A stretch of DNA of 35,857 nt from Verrucomicrobiota bacterium (GCA_016219875.1 JACRJZ010000061.1:1-35857); one strand, 5' to 3'. Positions 1 to 8,821 are shown, counted from the stretch's first letter. Translations and numbers: made by a program. The notes: generated from the sequence alone by a model not told the origin.

Positions 1-54
1 CGGCAGAGCGCCGCCATTCTCCGACATGAGGTCAACAGGCGCGGCGCTCTGCCG
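1..54. repeat. 14-bp perfect inverted repeat at window start
   Basis: The arms at 1-14 (CGGCAGAGCGCCGC) and 41-54 are exact reverse complements separated by 26 bases. The sequence lies upstream of the TRAP small-permease gene. In many TRAP operons the binding-protein gene precedes the small permease, so this hairpin could sit between dctP and dctQ and limit read-through, but dctP is outside the window. It could equally be one edge of a GC-rich dispersed palindrome like those elsewhere here. From 55 to 134 I see no gene and no clear promoter. Confidence 0.6.
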
Positions 55-134
55 AGACGCCGCTACGTAGCCGTGAGATCGCCTCTGCCTCCTCTCATCC
101 AATTCCTTCCTGAATCCGATTCGTCTTCCTTTCC

Positions 135-659
135 ATGTCATCCCCTGCCATGACCTCCGAACCCGCCGGCCCAGTTGGCTGGTATCATCGCGGCCTATGC
201 GCGCTGATCCATTTCCTGGGTTGGATCGCCGGCGCGGGCCTCATGGCGATGGTACTGGTCACGACCTGCGATGTGGTGCTCCGCATCTTCCGCAGTTCCT
301 TCAAGGGCGCCTACGACATCGTCTGTATCGCCGCCGCGCTCACCGTCGCGGCTTCGCTGCCCTACACCACGGCCATCAAGGGCCACGTCGCCATTGAGTA
401 TTTCTTCCACAAGCTCGGCCGGCGCGGGCGCTTGGTGGTGGACACGATTATGCGCGTGCTGGTGATTGCGCTCTTCTGCCTGCTGGCGTGGCAGAGCGTG
501 AAGTATGGCAACTCGCTCAAGAGCAGCGGCACGGTGAGCATGACGGTGCAGTTGCCGATCTTTTGGGTGCCCTACGTGCTGGCCGCGTCGTGTGTGCTCG
601 TCGTGCTCATCACATTTTACCACCTGACCCATCCCGGAAAGGAGTTGATGAAGCCATGA
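135..659 (+). CDS. dctQ: TRAP transporter small permease subunit (DctQ family)
   Basis: This encodes the 174-residue small membrane subunit of a tripartite ATP-independent periplasmic transporter, which with the large permease imports a solute delivered by a periplasmic binding protein using an ion gradient. Four hydrophobic segments are visible (about residues 22-46, 57-80, 103-123 and 140-162), the usual DctQ topology and length. The segment around residue 46 (CDVVLRIF) resembles the family's conserved first-helix exit. Its stop codon overlaps the start of dctM in ATGA (656-659), so the two are translationally coupled. No strong Shine-Dalgarno precedes the ATG at 135; a second in-frame Met at residue 7 is an alternative start. 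Substrate cannot be told from the permease alone. Confidence 0.9.
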   Translation: MSSPAMTSEPAGPVGWYHRGLCALIHFLGWIAGAGLMAMVLVTTCDVVLRIFRSSFKGAYDIVCIAAALTVAASLPYTTAIKGHVAIEYFFHKLGRRGRLVVDTIMRVLVIALFCLLAWQSVKYGNSLKSSGTVSMTVQLPIFWVPYVLAASCVLVVLITFYHLTHPGKELMKP

Positions 660-1957
660 CGCCCACCCAAGTCGGCATCCTGGGCTTCGTCCTGTTGCTG
701 GTGTTGCTGGCCAGCAGCATGCCCGTGGGCTTTGTCATGGCCGTCGTGGGCCTGGTCGGCTTCGCGATGCTGACGAATCCGCAAGCCGCGCTGAGCATGG
801 CGACCATCGACCTCTACACAACCTTCTCGGACTACAACCTCACCACCATCCCGCTCTTCATTCTGATGGGACAGGTCGCGTTTCACACGGGCATCAGCCG
901 CGGTCTCTTCACTGCGGCCTACCACTGGATGGGCCGCCTGCCGGGCGGTCTGGCCATGTCCACCGTGGGTGCCTGCACGGCCTTTGGCGCGATCTGCGGT
1001 TCGGGGCCGGCGACCTCCGCGACCATGGCCTCCGTCGCGCTGCCGGAAATGCGCCGCTACAAGTACGACATGTCGCTGGCCACGGGCTGCGTGGCGGCGG
1101 GCGGCGGCATCGGGATGCTCATTCCGCCGAGCATCGTGTTCATCGTCTATGCCATCCTCACGGAGCTTTCCATCGGCAAACTGTTCATCGCCGGCATCGT
1201 GCCGGGCTTGATGATCGCGGTGATGTTCTGCGTCGTGATTTACTGGCAATGCGTCCGCAATCCGCTGCTTGGCCCGCCCGGACCCAAGTTCACGCTCCGG
1301 GAGAAGTTCGCTTCGCTCAAAGGCGTGTGGGAAACGCTCATGCTCTTCGTGCTCGTCATGGGCGGAATGTTCGCTGGCTTCTACACCGCGACGGAAGCCG
1401 CGGCCATCGGCGCGGCGGGGACGATGGTAATTGGCCTGGTCAAGCGCGAACTGAACTGGAAAAAGTTGATCCAGTGCCTCAACGAAACCATCCGCACCTC
1501 CTGCATGGTCATGACCATCGTGGGAGGGGCGATCATCTTCGGGCACTTCCTGGCGCGCACACAGGTGCCGTCCGAGCTCGCCTCGTGGCTGGCGACGCTG
1601 CCGTTGCCCGGCTGGATCATCATCGGGCTGATCGTCATCTTCTACCTCATCGGCGGCTGCTTCCTCGACGCGCTGGCGCTGGACATCCTCACGATCCCGA
1701 TGTTCTACCCCGTCATCAAAGCGCTGGGCTACGACTTGATCTGGTTCGGTGTCATGATCGTAGTGGTGACCATGATGGGCGTGATCACGCCGCCGGTCGG
1801 CGTGTGCGTGTACGTGGTGAGCGGCATGACGCGCGACGTGCCGATGGAGAAAGTCTTCAAAGGCGCGATGCCATTCCTCTGGGCGCTGGTCGCGGCGGCG
1901 ATCCTCCTGACCGCCTTCCCACAAATCGCGCTCTGGCTGCCGAACCTGATCCACTGA
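656..1957 (+). CDS. dctM: TRAP transporter large permease subunit (DctM family)
   Basis: This is the 433-residue large membrane subunit of the TRAP transporter and forms the transport path. It has about 11-12 hydrophobic helices along its whole length. Conserved family stretches include GSGPATSATMASVALPEM (about residues 116-133) and GGGIGMLIPPSI (about 148-159). The length is typical of DctM. The frame stays open upstream into dctQ, but the ATG at 656 gives the expected N-terminus (MTPTQVGILGF) and a 4-base overlap with the dctQ stop. A stress-protein gene follows 11 bases after the stop, so the three genes form one operon, probably with a dctP-type gene to the left of the window. Confidence 0.93.
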   Translation: MTPTQVGILGFVLLLVLLASSMPVGFVMAVVGLVGFAMLTNPQAALSMATIDLYTTFSDYNLTTIPLFILMGQVAFHTGISRGLFTAAYHWMGRLPGGLAMSTVGACTAFGAICGSGPATSATMASVALPEMRRYKYDMSLATGCVAAGGGIGMLIPPSIVFIVYAILTELSIGKLFIAGIVPGLMIAVMFCVVIYWQCVRNPLLGPPGPKFTLREKFASLKGVWETLMLFVLVMGGMFAGFYTATEAAAIGAAGTMVIGLVKRELNWKKLIQCLNETIRTSCMVMTIVGGAIIFGHFLARTQVPSELASWLATLPLPGWIIIGLIVIFYLIGGCFLDALALDILTIPMFYPVIKALGYDLIWFGVMIVVVTMMGVITPPVGVCVYVVSGMTRDVPMEKVFKGAMPFLWALVAAAILLTAFPQIALWLPNLIH

Positions 1958-1968
1958 CGGAGGCCAAC

Positions 1969-2484
1969 ATGAATCCAGCCCAACACACGGAGACGCGTTT
2001 CAAACGCATTCTCTTCTGCACGGACTTCTCCGAGAGCGCCGATGCCGCTTTTGACTTCGCGATCGACGCCACGATTCGCCGGCCCGGCTCCACGCTCTAC
2101 CTCCTGCACGTCATGCACGAGGCGGACGCGCAGTTCTGGCGCTCTTACCTTGCGGAAGTGGACGACGTGGAGGAGCAATCCCGCCTCGCCATCACCGAGA
2201 AGATCCGCACCGCGTACCTCTCGCGCCTGCCGGCGGGCCTCGAAGTGAAGATCGAAGTTCGCGACGGGCCGGACGCGCCGACCATTCTGGAATTTGCCGC
2301 GAGCAACAGCATCGACCTGATCATCATCGGCCGGCATGGACACGGTGGCGTGTCCAAGGCGCTTTTCGGCGGCGTGGCGGAAAAGATCGTGCGCAAGGCT
2401 GACTGCGCGGTGCTGGTCATCCCGTTGAGCTACGCGCAAAAGGAAAGCGCCGCGAGCAGCGGGGCGCAGAGCGTGGAAACCTGA
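1969..2484 (+). CDS. Universal stress protein (UspA family), TRAP-linked
   Basis: A 171-residue single-domain Usp protein. The N-terminal strand with Asp19 (RILFCTDFSESA) and the C-terminal ATP-loop pattern G-2X-G-9X-G are present (Gly121, Gly124, Gly134). The residue after the last Gly is Gly135 where Ser or Thr is usual, so the nucleotide contact may be altered. The start is set by GGAGG just upstream of the ATG and by the 11-base spacing from dctM. A Usp protein encoded directly after a TRAP permease recalls TeaD, which modulates the ectoine TRAP transporter TeaABC in Halomonas. By analogy this protein may tune transport activity in response to ATP; that is inference. About 35 residues precede the first core Usp helix region, including a short polar leader. 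Confidence 0.9.
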   Translation: MNPAQHTETRFKRILFCTDFSESADAAFDFAIDATIRRPGSTLYLLHVMHEADAQFWRSYLAEVDDVEEQSRLAITEKIRTAYLSRLPAGLEVKIEVRDGPDAPTILEFAASNSIDLIIIGRHGHGGVSKALFGGVAEKIVRKADCAVLVIPLSYAQKESAASSGAQSVET

Positions 2485-2490
2485 GAATGT

Positions 2491-2585
2491 CTTTCGAAAC
2501 CGTAGCAGCCGACGTGAGGAGGCTCTGTTTCCCTTGAAGTTTGAGCCTCCTCACGTCGGCTGCTACCGAGTTTTGAAATTGCCTC
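2491..2585. repeat. ~95-bp dispersed palindrome, copy 1
   Basis: Perfect 24-bp arms lie at 2502-2525 and 2543-2566, with a 17-base loop (TGTTTCCCTTGAAGTTT). The arms are flanked by TTTCGAAACC on the left and GAGTTTTGAAATTGCCTC on the right. The same element recurs at 9314, 15125 and 21634. Here it lies between the convergent usp (+) and PEP-CTERM (-) genes, where it could end transcription from both sides, but other copies lie between divergent genes, so termination is not its general role. Confidence 0.95.
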
Positions 2586-2643
2586 TTGAGAACCGCCGTT
2601 ACCCTGGCGCCAAGAACACGGAAAGGGCGCTCTGCTCGTCGCC

Positions 2644-3336
2644 TCATCTTGTCTTCTGGCGGACGCGCCACGCGGCCAGCAGCAAACCGCCCAGAGCCAG
2701 CAGCGCCCACGTGCTGGGCTCCGGCACGTTGGAGAACCGGATGTCGTCGAGGTAGAAGGCCGTGCGATAGGGGAAGGGGCGGCTGTCGTCCAGTGTTGCG
2801 GTGAAGCGCAGTTCCGCTTCCCGCCCGGCGTAGGGACTCACGTCGGCGCGGTAGAGCGTGTAGTTCAGCCCCACCAGCAGCGGCGTGAGACTGAGCGTGT
2901 CGCCACCGAGCGACACCAGCGGCAGATCGCCTTGGGTTTTGAAGAGCAGGAAGCGGCTGTCGGCGGGCACGTAACCGGTTTGGGCCAGGGAGACGATGCC
3001 CGGACCCACGCCGGGGTACGCCAAGACAATCCCAGAGTACGCGTAGGCCATAAAGCTTCCCTGAATGGGAGCAGCGTATGGCGAATCTGGACCGTACAGG
3101 GCGACTTCTCCGGATGTCAGGCCAGGGCCATTATAGAAGGTGTACGAGAGTTCCTGGGTTCGCGCATACATGTGCCACCCCGGAAAAGCGGCCGAGACTG
3201 CGACCATGTGAGAATCCGGAATCACAGGCACGGGTTGGATGGCACTTTCAAAGTCCAAGTTTAGAAACTCGGACGCGGCCGAGAGCCGACTCACGGGTGC
3301 AAAGCCGACGAGGGCGCTGAGGAACAATCGCTTCAC
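2644..3336 (-). CDS. PEP-CTERM sorting domain protein (tandem paralogue 3)
   Basis: A 230-residue exported protein with an N-terminal signal peptide (VKRLFLSALVGFAPVSRLSA), a beta-rich body starting with a FLNLDFE motif, and a C-terminal PEP-CTERM signal: VPEPSTWALL at about 204, a hydrophobic helix, and a basic tail ending in RQKTR. PEP-CTERM tails are cut by an exosortase at the cell surface; no exosortase gene is in the window. The start is a GTG at 3336 preceded by AGAGGA, overlapping the previous gene's stop in GTGA. The body (FPGW, LAQTGYVP, LYRADVSPYAG, YLDDIRF) matches the two upstream paralogues, giving a tandem family of secreted, probably carbohydrate-binding-like beta-sandwich proteins. 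The binding role is a guess. Confidence 0.85.
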   Translation of the reverse strand: MKRLFLSALVGFAPVSRLSAASEFLNLDFESAIQPVPVIPDSHMVAVSAAFPGWHMYARTQELSYTFYNGPGLTSGEVALYGPDSPYAAPIQGSFMAYAYSGIVLAYPGVGPGIVSLAQTGYVPADSRFLLFKTQGDLPLVSLGGDTLSLTPLLVGLNYTLYRADVSPYAGREAELRFTATLDDSRPFPYRTAFYLDDIRFSNVPEPSTWALLALGGLLLAAWRVRQKTR

Positions 3337-4010
3337 GGATTCCTCTTCTGCCGCACGTGCCACGCGGCCAGCAGCACACTGCCCAGCCCCAGCAGCGCCC
3401 ACATGCTTGGCTCCGGCACGGGGCGGAACTCAATGCTGTCCAGGTAATAGTTGTAGTTCCCAGACTCCGGCCAGGGTGGCGCCGTAATCCGCAACTCGGC
3501 GTTCATTCCGGCAAAGGACAAGACATCGGCCGCATACAAGGTGTACGCTCCAGGCACTGTGGCCAGAACTGTGGTGGCCAACGGCTGGCCGTTGAGCGAG
3601 AGAACGAGACGATTTTCGCCTCCAGCCGGGTAGGTGCCGAAAATCGCTTTGATTTGAAGCGACGCGGTTTTCGCCGGAATGAACCCGGTTTGAGCGATGG
3701 TCACGGGCGTCACGTATCCGCCTTGAAGCAGCAAAGTGAAACTCCCTTCAATCACGGGGCCGACTTGAGCTCCCAACAGGGTGACTCCTTCCGCGCCGAG
3801 CCGGGGGTTGTTGTACCAGACTTGGCTTTGCGGCTCGGACGCCAAAAAAACGTTCCAGCCAGGCAGGGCATCCGACTTGGAGAAATAGCCGGGAGGCGAG
3901 GCCAGCGAAATCGTGGTGGCTTCAAAATCAAGGTTCACGAACGGCACGGCAGAACACAGCCAGCCATGACCGCAAAGGAAGAAAAGACCGAATGCGACAG
4001 CGCTTCTCAT
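3333..4010 (-). CDS. PEP-CTERM sorting domain protein (tandem paralogue 2)
   Basis: A 225-residue exported protein with signal peptide (MRSAVAFGLFFLCGHGWLCS), the family opening FVNLDFEA, and a C-terminal PEP-CTERM tail with VPEPSMWALL at about 198, a hydrophobic helix and the basic end HVRQKRNP. Shared blocks with its neighbours are LPGW, IAQTGFIP, LYAADVLSFAG and YLDSIEF. The ATG at 4010 overlaps the stop of the upstream paralogue in ATGA, and its own stop overlaps the GTG of the next gene, so all three paralogues are translationally coupled. The frame is open 17 codons further upstream, but that extension would overlap the neighbour and lacks a signal peptide. Function is unknown beyond surface sorting. 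Confidence 0.85.
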   Translation of the reverse strand: MRSAVAFGLFFLCGHGWLCSAVPFVNLDFEATTISLASPPGYFSKSDALPGWNVFLASEPQSQVWYNNPRLGAEGVTLLGAQVGPVIEGSFTLLLQGGYVTPVTIAQTGFIPAKTASLQIKAIFGTYPAGGENRLVLSLNGQPLATTVLATVPGAYTLYAADVLSFAGMNAELRITAPPWPESGNYNYYLDSIEFRPVPEPSMWALLGLGSVLLAAWHVRQKRNP

Positions 4011-4708
4011 TTCCGGAGGCGCCGCACCACTCGGAACGTGCCAAAGAGAAGCCCTCCCCACAGGGCGAACACGAGCGGCGTGGCTTCAGGAACCTCGAAG
4101 CGAATCGAGTCCAGTTGGCAGAAAGGAGAATAGGCGGTAAAGCGAAGCAGTCGTTCTTGATTCGCATAGGCCGAGACGTCGGCCGCATAGGTCGTAAAGC
4201 CTACACCCGTCTCCAGGGCGACAACATTGAGGCGTTGGTCGTCAACGAAAACGCCCATGCGGTTCTCCGCCCCAGGCAAGTTCGGGGTGAAGAGGGCTGT
4301 GAAAAGGAGTGACTTTGTGCCAGATGGGATCAAACCCGTTTGGCCTAGCGATACAGTGACCAGACTGAGTGAATTGTCAGGATCAGTCCCAGGATAGAAG
4401 CCGACTGAGTATCGGCCCTCAATAACGTAGTCGAACAGGTTTGGTCCGAAGATATTCACCACCGCTGTTCCGAGGCTGAGATTGTTGTGCAGGACTTGGC
4501 TTGTTTGGTTGGAGCCAATCCACACAGTCCATCCGGGCAAAGCCGCATTTGCAGAGACGTATCCCCCAAACTGGCCTGGAGAGGTGATTGGTACGTTGGC
4601 AGCTTCAAAGTCCAGATTCTGGAAACCCGCACCAGACAGCCTGTTTGCGGGCGCAAGCGTCTCAATGACGAGTGTGCCAATAAGAACGAACTGTGTTTTC
4701 ATTTTCAT
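4007..4708 (-). CDS. PEP-CTERM-like secreted protein with degenerate sorting signal (paralogue 1)
   Basis: A 233-residue protein with a signal peptide (MKMKTQFVLIGTLVIETLA) and the same body as the two following genes (FQNLDFEAANVP, LPGWTVWIG, LGQTGLIP, YAADVSAYA, QLDSIRFE). The C-terminus keeps the three-part layout of a PEP-CTERM tail, but the motif reads VPEATPLVF instead of VPEPS, followed by a hydrophobic helix and the basic end RRLRK. Either the exosortase tolerates the change or this copy stays membrane-anchored. It begins 12 bases after the stop of the 1366-residue RCC1 protein, so it belongs to the same operon. The first Met pair (MKMK) leaves a two-codon ambiguity in the start. Confidence 0.8.
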   Translation of the reverse strand: MKMKTQFVLIGTLVIETLAPANRLSGAGFQNLDFEAANVPITSPGQFGGYVSANAALPGWTVWIGSNQTSQVLHNNLSLGTAVVNIFGPNLFDYVIEGRYSVGFYPGTDPDNSLSLVTVSLGQTGLIPSGTKSLLFTALFTPNLPGAENRMGVFVDDQRLNVVALETGVGFTTYAADVSAYANQERLLRFTAYSPFCQLDSIRFEVPEATPLVFALWGGLLFGTFRVVRRLRK

Positions 4709-4720
4709 AAAGGGCGAAAT

Positions 4721-7700
4721 TCATTTTGCGACGAACGGGTCACCCACAGCTTGAAAGAAAACCGTTTTCCGAGAATGCCAACCACACAGAGCGAAATATT
4801 TGCCGCATTGCCACAATCCGAAATAGGCTCCACTGTCGTTGACACCACCGACCATCGGCTCCTCCAAGTGGGATACCGCCGCCACAGGCGTGTTGCTATA
4901 TCCTATTCCGCCGAACGCGTTGTTCGCGAACCAATCAAAGATGTTCCCTTGGTGAGTCACTCGTCGTCCGTTGAACGACTCGATTGTCTGAATCAAATAC
5001 CAGCCACTGTTCCCACAGAAAACAACACCAGGGAAAACTCCGCCACATTGGCTCGCTGGGCCACTGCCATTTGCGTAGTTTCCTCCCATGCAGCCGTTCC
5101 ATCCCCATGCCATGTATCCAACCACATTTGTGGCAAGAAGAATGTGTTCATTCTCCTGAACGAAAACCACCGAATTGGACCCAGCTCCACAGGAAAGTAC
5201 GCCAGCAGTGGCAGCCGCTCCCGGGTGTTCGTTTGCGTAGATCCGTTGTGCGTCGTCAAAGTAGTAGTGACTGTTCGCGTATCCAGCAGTGTTTGCTCGG
5301 ATGACCACCTTGCCAGGTGAATACGTGTTCCCAAACGCCTCCAGCTTGTTCACGTAGTTTGTGCAGTCCGCCACCGTTCCCATGTTGATGTGCGTGATAA
5401 ACGGTTTTCGACCGGGGACGGCATCCCGTAGCGAAACGCTCACGCCCGTACCGTTTGTGCCGTCGTAAATCCTCGTCGGAACGTCGAGAAAGAGAATCAG
5501 GTACTGCGGGTGTTTGGTGGGGTTATTTCTCAGCCAAGCCAGCACCGGTTCTCGCAACTGCGTCTCGAAAGCTGGCCGAGACGGAAAGCATTCATTCGTT
5601 CCGTAGTAAAATGTTTCGCAATAACCGTTCGGACCACAGATGAGGTGTCCGCCGTAGGAGAGTGCCGTCATCGGAGTGACCAATACGTTTGCATTCCCCA
5701 CCATCGGGCGGTGCGCCAGGTAGTAGTTCAGCAAGTTTGTGCTGTCAGCGGAGTTGCTGTTCGCCACCAGCAGCAAGTCCTGCGCGGGATTCACCGGGTA
5801 GTTCAGGAGCGGGTTGTAGGCGAGCGTCGCCGCGTGGTAGTAGCCCGCGGCGATGGCGTAGGTGCTGCTCAGGCCGGCGGGCACGTTGGTTTCGCCGTGG
5901 GTGTTCACACCCCACGCTGTCACCGTGCCGTCGTTGCGCAGCGCCATGCCCCAGCCGTAGCCGGCCGCGATCCGCATCGCATTCGTCAGGTTCGCGGGGA
6001 TGTTCGTCACCGCCGCATCAGGGTAGCCCCAACCCACGACCGTGCCGTTGGCACGTAGCGCCATGCTGTGGTAGTAGCCAGCGGCGATGGCCACCACGTT
6101 CGTCGCGCTGGCGGGCACGGTGCATTGGCCGTGATCGTTGTTGCCCCACGCCACGACGGTGCCGTTGCTCCGCAGCGCCAGGTTGTGCCAGTAGTTGGCC
6201 GCCAGCGCCGTCACGTTGGTCGCGCTGCTCGGCACGTTGCCGTTGCCCCAGTAATCGCCGCCCCAGAACACCACGGTCCCGTTGTTGCGCAGGGCGAGGC
6301 TGTGGAAGCCGCCCGCGGCAATCGCCACCGCGTTGGTCAGGTTCGCCGGTGGCGTGCATTGGCCGTTGTTGTTGTAGCCCCAGCCCACGACCGTGCCGTT
6401 CTCGCGCAGAGCCAGGCTGTGGAAGTAGCCCGCCGACACCACGACCACATTGGTCAGCGTGTTGGTAGGACTGGCTTGGCCGTAGTCGTTGGCGCCCCAG
6501 CCCAGCACCGTGCCGTTTTCGCGCACGGCAAGGGTGTGGCCGCCGCCAGCCGCGATGCCGATCAAGTTGGTCTCGTTGCGGAAGATGTTAGTCGCACCGC
6601 TGTAGCCACCGCCCCATGTGGTGGCTTCGCCCGTGAGTGTGATGTGAACCTGCCACACGCCGCTCGTCACGCAGCCAGCTTCGTTGCACGCCACCACCCA
6701 GTAGCGACCTTCCAAGTTGCTGTTCACACAGGAAATGACTCGCGCGGACGTAAGCGCAGCCGGCTCGGTAAGCCCTGGTGCCGGGCCGCCGTCCTTGTAC
6801 CAACTGAAGGCAACATGAGAACTCCCCTTGCTCTGCACCCAGACCGCCAGTTCTAGGCTGGCCCCTTGAGGTCGCCAAACGTCTAACGCCGGCGTTTGGT
6901 TGGTGATGACCGGCGCGTGGATCGTCTCCACCGTCACTTCGCGACTGGTCACCGTGCCCACTGCCGTGCTGACCCGTACGCGATAGAGGCCATCGTCCGA
7001 ATCCTGCAAGCTGGCAAACGCCAGCGTGGCGCTGGTCTTGCCCACCAAGTTGCTCCACCCGCTGTTGGTATAATACCGCTGCCACTGGTAGCTGAGCGAC
7101 GCGCTGCTGGTCGCGTCCACCGTCACGTTCGTGGGCCAACCCACTGGCGCCGCGGTATGGCGCGGCTGGCGGCGGATGACGGGGCTTTGGTCATTGGTGC
7201 GGACCAGCAGCGTGTGCAGCGCGCCCACGGACAAGCCCACCACCGCGTCCATGCTCAGCGCGCTGTCGTCCTGGCCCCAACTCATCAGCAGCGTCTCCGG
7301 ATTCACGGCCACACCGTAATGCCAGCCCGCGCCGTGGGCGACCGCGTTCGTCATCGGCGGCGATTCCGTCACTACCGCTGCATTCGTGCGGCCCCAGACG
7401 AAGATCGAGCCATCGCGCCGCAACGCTTGGTTGTGCTCCATGCCGGCGGAGATCGCCACCACGTTGGTCAAGGTCGTGGGCACGTACGTCGGCAGAAAGT
7501 TCCCGAACACCGTCCGCCCTGCCGGCAAGTTCGTCGGCGTCGCGCTGTAGGCATCCAGCCACACCAAACCGTTCGTGCCCGCCGGCGGATTCGTCCCCAT
7601 GAAGAGTGCGTACGGCTCCCCGTTCGTCAGCCGGTAGTAGCCGCGGAAGACGATGTCGAAGCCCCACGCCGCGACCGTGTGATCGCTCTTGAGCGCCAGG

Positions 7701-8821
7701 CAATGCCGCGGCCCGGCCGCAATCGCGATGACGTTGCTCAGCCCGCTCGGCACCGCGTTGCTCCGATTAAACTGGTCGCCCCACGCGACGACCTGCCCAT
7801 TGGCTTTGAGCGCAACGGTGTGCCACAGGCCGGCTTTCACCTCTACCACGTTCGTCAGCCCCGCTGGTGCGTTGGTGATCTGGCCGAAACTGTTGTCGCC
7901 CCAGAGCGCCAGCGAACCGTCCCGCTTGAGCGCGATGCTGTGCCGTCCGCCCGCCGCCACCGCCACCACGTTCGTGGCGCTGCCAGGGACGTTGGTTTGA
8001 CCGTAGAAATTGTTGCCCCACGCGACGACGGTTCCATTGCTCCGCACCGCCAAACTGTGCGCGCCCGAATCGCACGGACTGGCCGCCACCGCCATGATGT
8101 TCGTCAAGCCGCTGGGCTTGCTCACCGCGCCTGGCCCCCAGCCATCCACGAAGCCCGTGCCCGCCGTGCGCGCCACGCGATAAAACTTGGCTGTGGGCGG
8201 GGCATTGGTGCCGCCCTCGCCCGGATCGCCCGGCGGCTCCGGCGGCGACGACATCGTTTCCATGACCGTCCCGCCCGATTCTGTGAATTGCGTCAATTCC
8301 GTCGGTGCCAGCGCCCCGCCCGACTCCACGGACACGCGCCCAGCTTGCAGGTCTGCTTGGCGCTGCAACCTCCGCTGCCTGGCCTCCGCCGCACGGGCCT
8401 TGAGTTCCTCCAACTGCCGCTCCAGAAACGCACGGCCCGCGGCCACGTTGGCGCGCATCGCTTCCTGCCGCGCCGTCATCTCCTCTGCCGTCAAGGCGGC
8501 CTTTGCCATCGATATGCCGCCGGGCACTTGGAGGCTCATCAGCCAATCCTCGCCGCCCTCCGACCACGTCGTGTTCGTCCCGCCGCTGGGCACGCCAACC
8601 GCAGCGATCCGCCAAAACGGATTCGCTTTCAACTCGTCCGTCCAATAGACCGTGTAGAACTCGCCCGGCCGGCTGGTCCACGAGAGCGTCGTGAACTCGC
8701 CGTCTCGCGAGATCGCTGTGATGAGGAGATCGTTTGTCACCGCCCACACCTCACATTGCATGAACACCAATACGGTTGCCACCACTGCCTGCCAACTGCC
8801 CCTGCCTTCTGAACTCTTCAT
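4721..8821 (-). CDS. Secreted RCC1-repeat / Ig-like / TIGR03790-like protein
   Basis: A 1366-residue exported protein and first gene of the operon. In order: signal peptide (residues 1-27); a short domain (30-100) of the kind that often opens verrucomicrobial surface proteins; an Ala/Glu/Arg-rich coiled coil (105-160); a Pro/Gly linker (190-210); a first block of RCC1 repeats (about 225-545) with units such as HSLAVRSNGTVVAWG and HSIALKRDGSLALWG; two Ig-like domains (about 547-732; SYQWQRYYTNSG, DDGLYRVRVS); a second RCC1 block (about 735-1003); and a C-terminal region (about 1010-1366) opening with LLLVANSNSADS and YYLAHRP, resembling the uncharacterised TIGR03790 family. RCC1 repeats fold as beta-propellers and usually bind partners. 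There is no PEP-CTERM tail, unlike the three genes that follow. Function is unknown; attachment or processing of surface material is possible. Confidence 0.85.
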   Translation of the reverse strand: MKSSEGRGSWQAVVATVLVFMQCEVWAVTNDLLITAISRDGEFTTLSWTSRPGEFYTVYWTDELKANPFWRIAAVGVPSGGTNTTWSEGGEDWLMSLQVPGGISMAKAALTAEEMTARQEAMRANVAAGRAFLERQLEELKARAAEARQRRLQRQADLQAGRVSVESGGALAPTELTQFTESGGTVMETMSSPPEPPGDPGEGGTNAPPTAKFYRVARTAGTGFVDGWGPGAVSKPSGLTNIMAVAASPCDSGAHSLAVRSNGTVVAWGNNFYGQTNVPGSATNVVAVAAGGRHSIALKRDGSLALWGDNSFGQITNAPAGLTNVVEVKAGLWHTVALKANGQVVAWGDQFNRSNAVPSGLSNVIAIAAGPRHCLALKSDHTVAAWGFDIVFRGYYRLTNGEPYALFMGTNPPAGTNGLVWLDAYSATPTNLPAGRTVFGNFLPTYVPTTLTNVVAISAGMEHNQALRRDGSIFVWGRTNAAVVTESPPMTNAVAHGAGWHYGVAVNPETLLMSWGQDDSALSMDAVVGLSVGALHTLLVRTNDQSPVIRRQPRHTAAPVGWPTNVTVDATSSASLSYQWQRYYTNSGWSNLVGKTSATLAFASLQDSDDGLYRVRVSTAVGTVTSREVTVETIHAPVITNQTPALDVWRPQGASLELAVWVQSKGSSHVAFSWYKDGGPAPGLTEPAALTSARVISCVNSNLEGRYWVVACNEAGCVTSGVWQVHITLTGEATTWGGGYSGATNIFRNETNLIGIAAGGGHTLAVRENGTVLGWGANDYGQASPTNTLTNVVVVSAGYFHSLALRENGTVVGWGYNNNGQCTPPANLTNAVAIAAGGFHSLALRNNGTVVFWGGDYWGNGNVPSSATNVTALAANYWHNLALRSNGTVVAWGNNDHGQCTVPASATNVVAIAAGYYHSMALRANGTVVGWGYPDAAVTNIPANLTNAMRIAAGYGWGMALRNDGTVTAWGVNTHGETNVPAGLSSTYAIAAGYYHAATLAYNPLLNYPVNPAQDLLLVANSNSADSTNLLNYYLAHRPMVGNANVLVTPMTALSYGGHLICGPNGYCETFYYGTNECFPSRPAFETQLREPVLAWLRNNPTKHPQYLILFLDVPTRIYDGTNGTGVSVSLRDAVPGRKPFITHINMGTVADCTNYVNKLEAFGNTYSPGKVVIRANTAGYANSHYYFDDAQRIYANEHPGAAATAGVLSCGAGSNSVVFVQENEHILLATNVVGYMAWGWNGCMGGNYANGSGPASQCGGVFPGVVFCGNSGWYLIQTIESFNGRRVTHQGNIFDWFANNAFGGIGYSNTPVAAVSHLEEPMVGGVNDSGAYFGLWQCGKYFALCGWHSRKTVFFQAVGDPFVAK

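Noticed and set aside
617..1954. Long minus-strand open frame opposite dctM
   Set aside because: It is rich in His/Arg/Asp with no domain, and mirrors the codon pattern of a clear membrane protein on the other strand.
2534..2755. Small plus-strand peptide beginning MKFEPPHVGCYRVLK
   Set aside because: It is a translation of the dispersed palindrome; similar peptides arise from the other copies.
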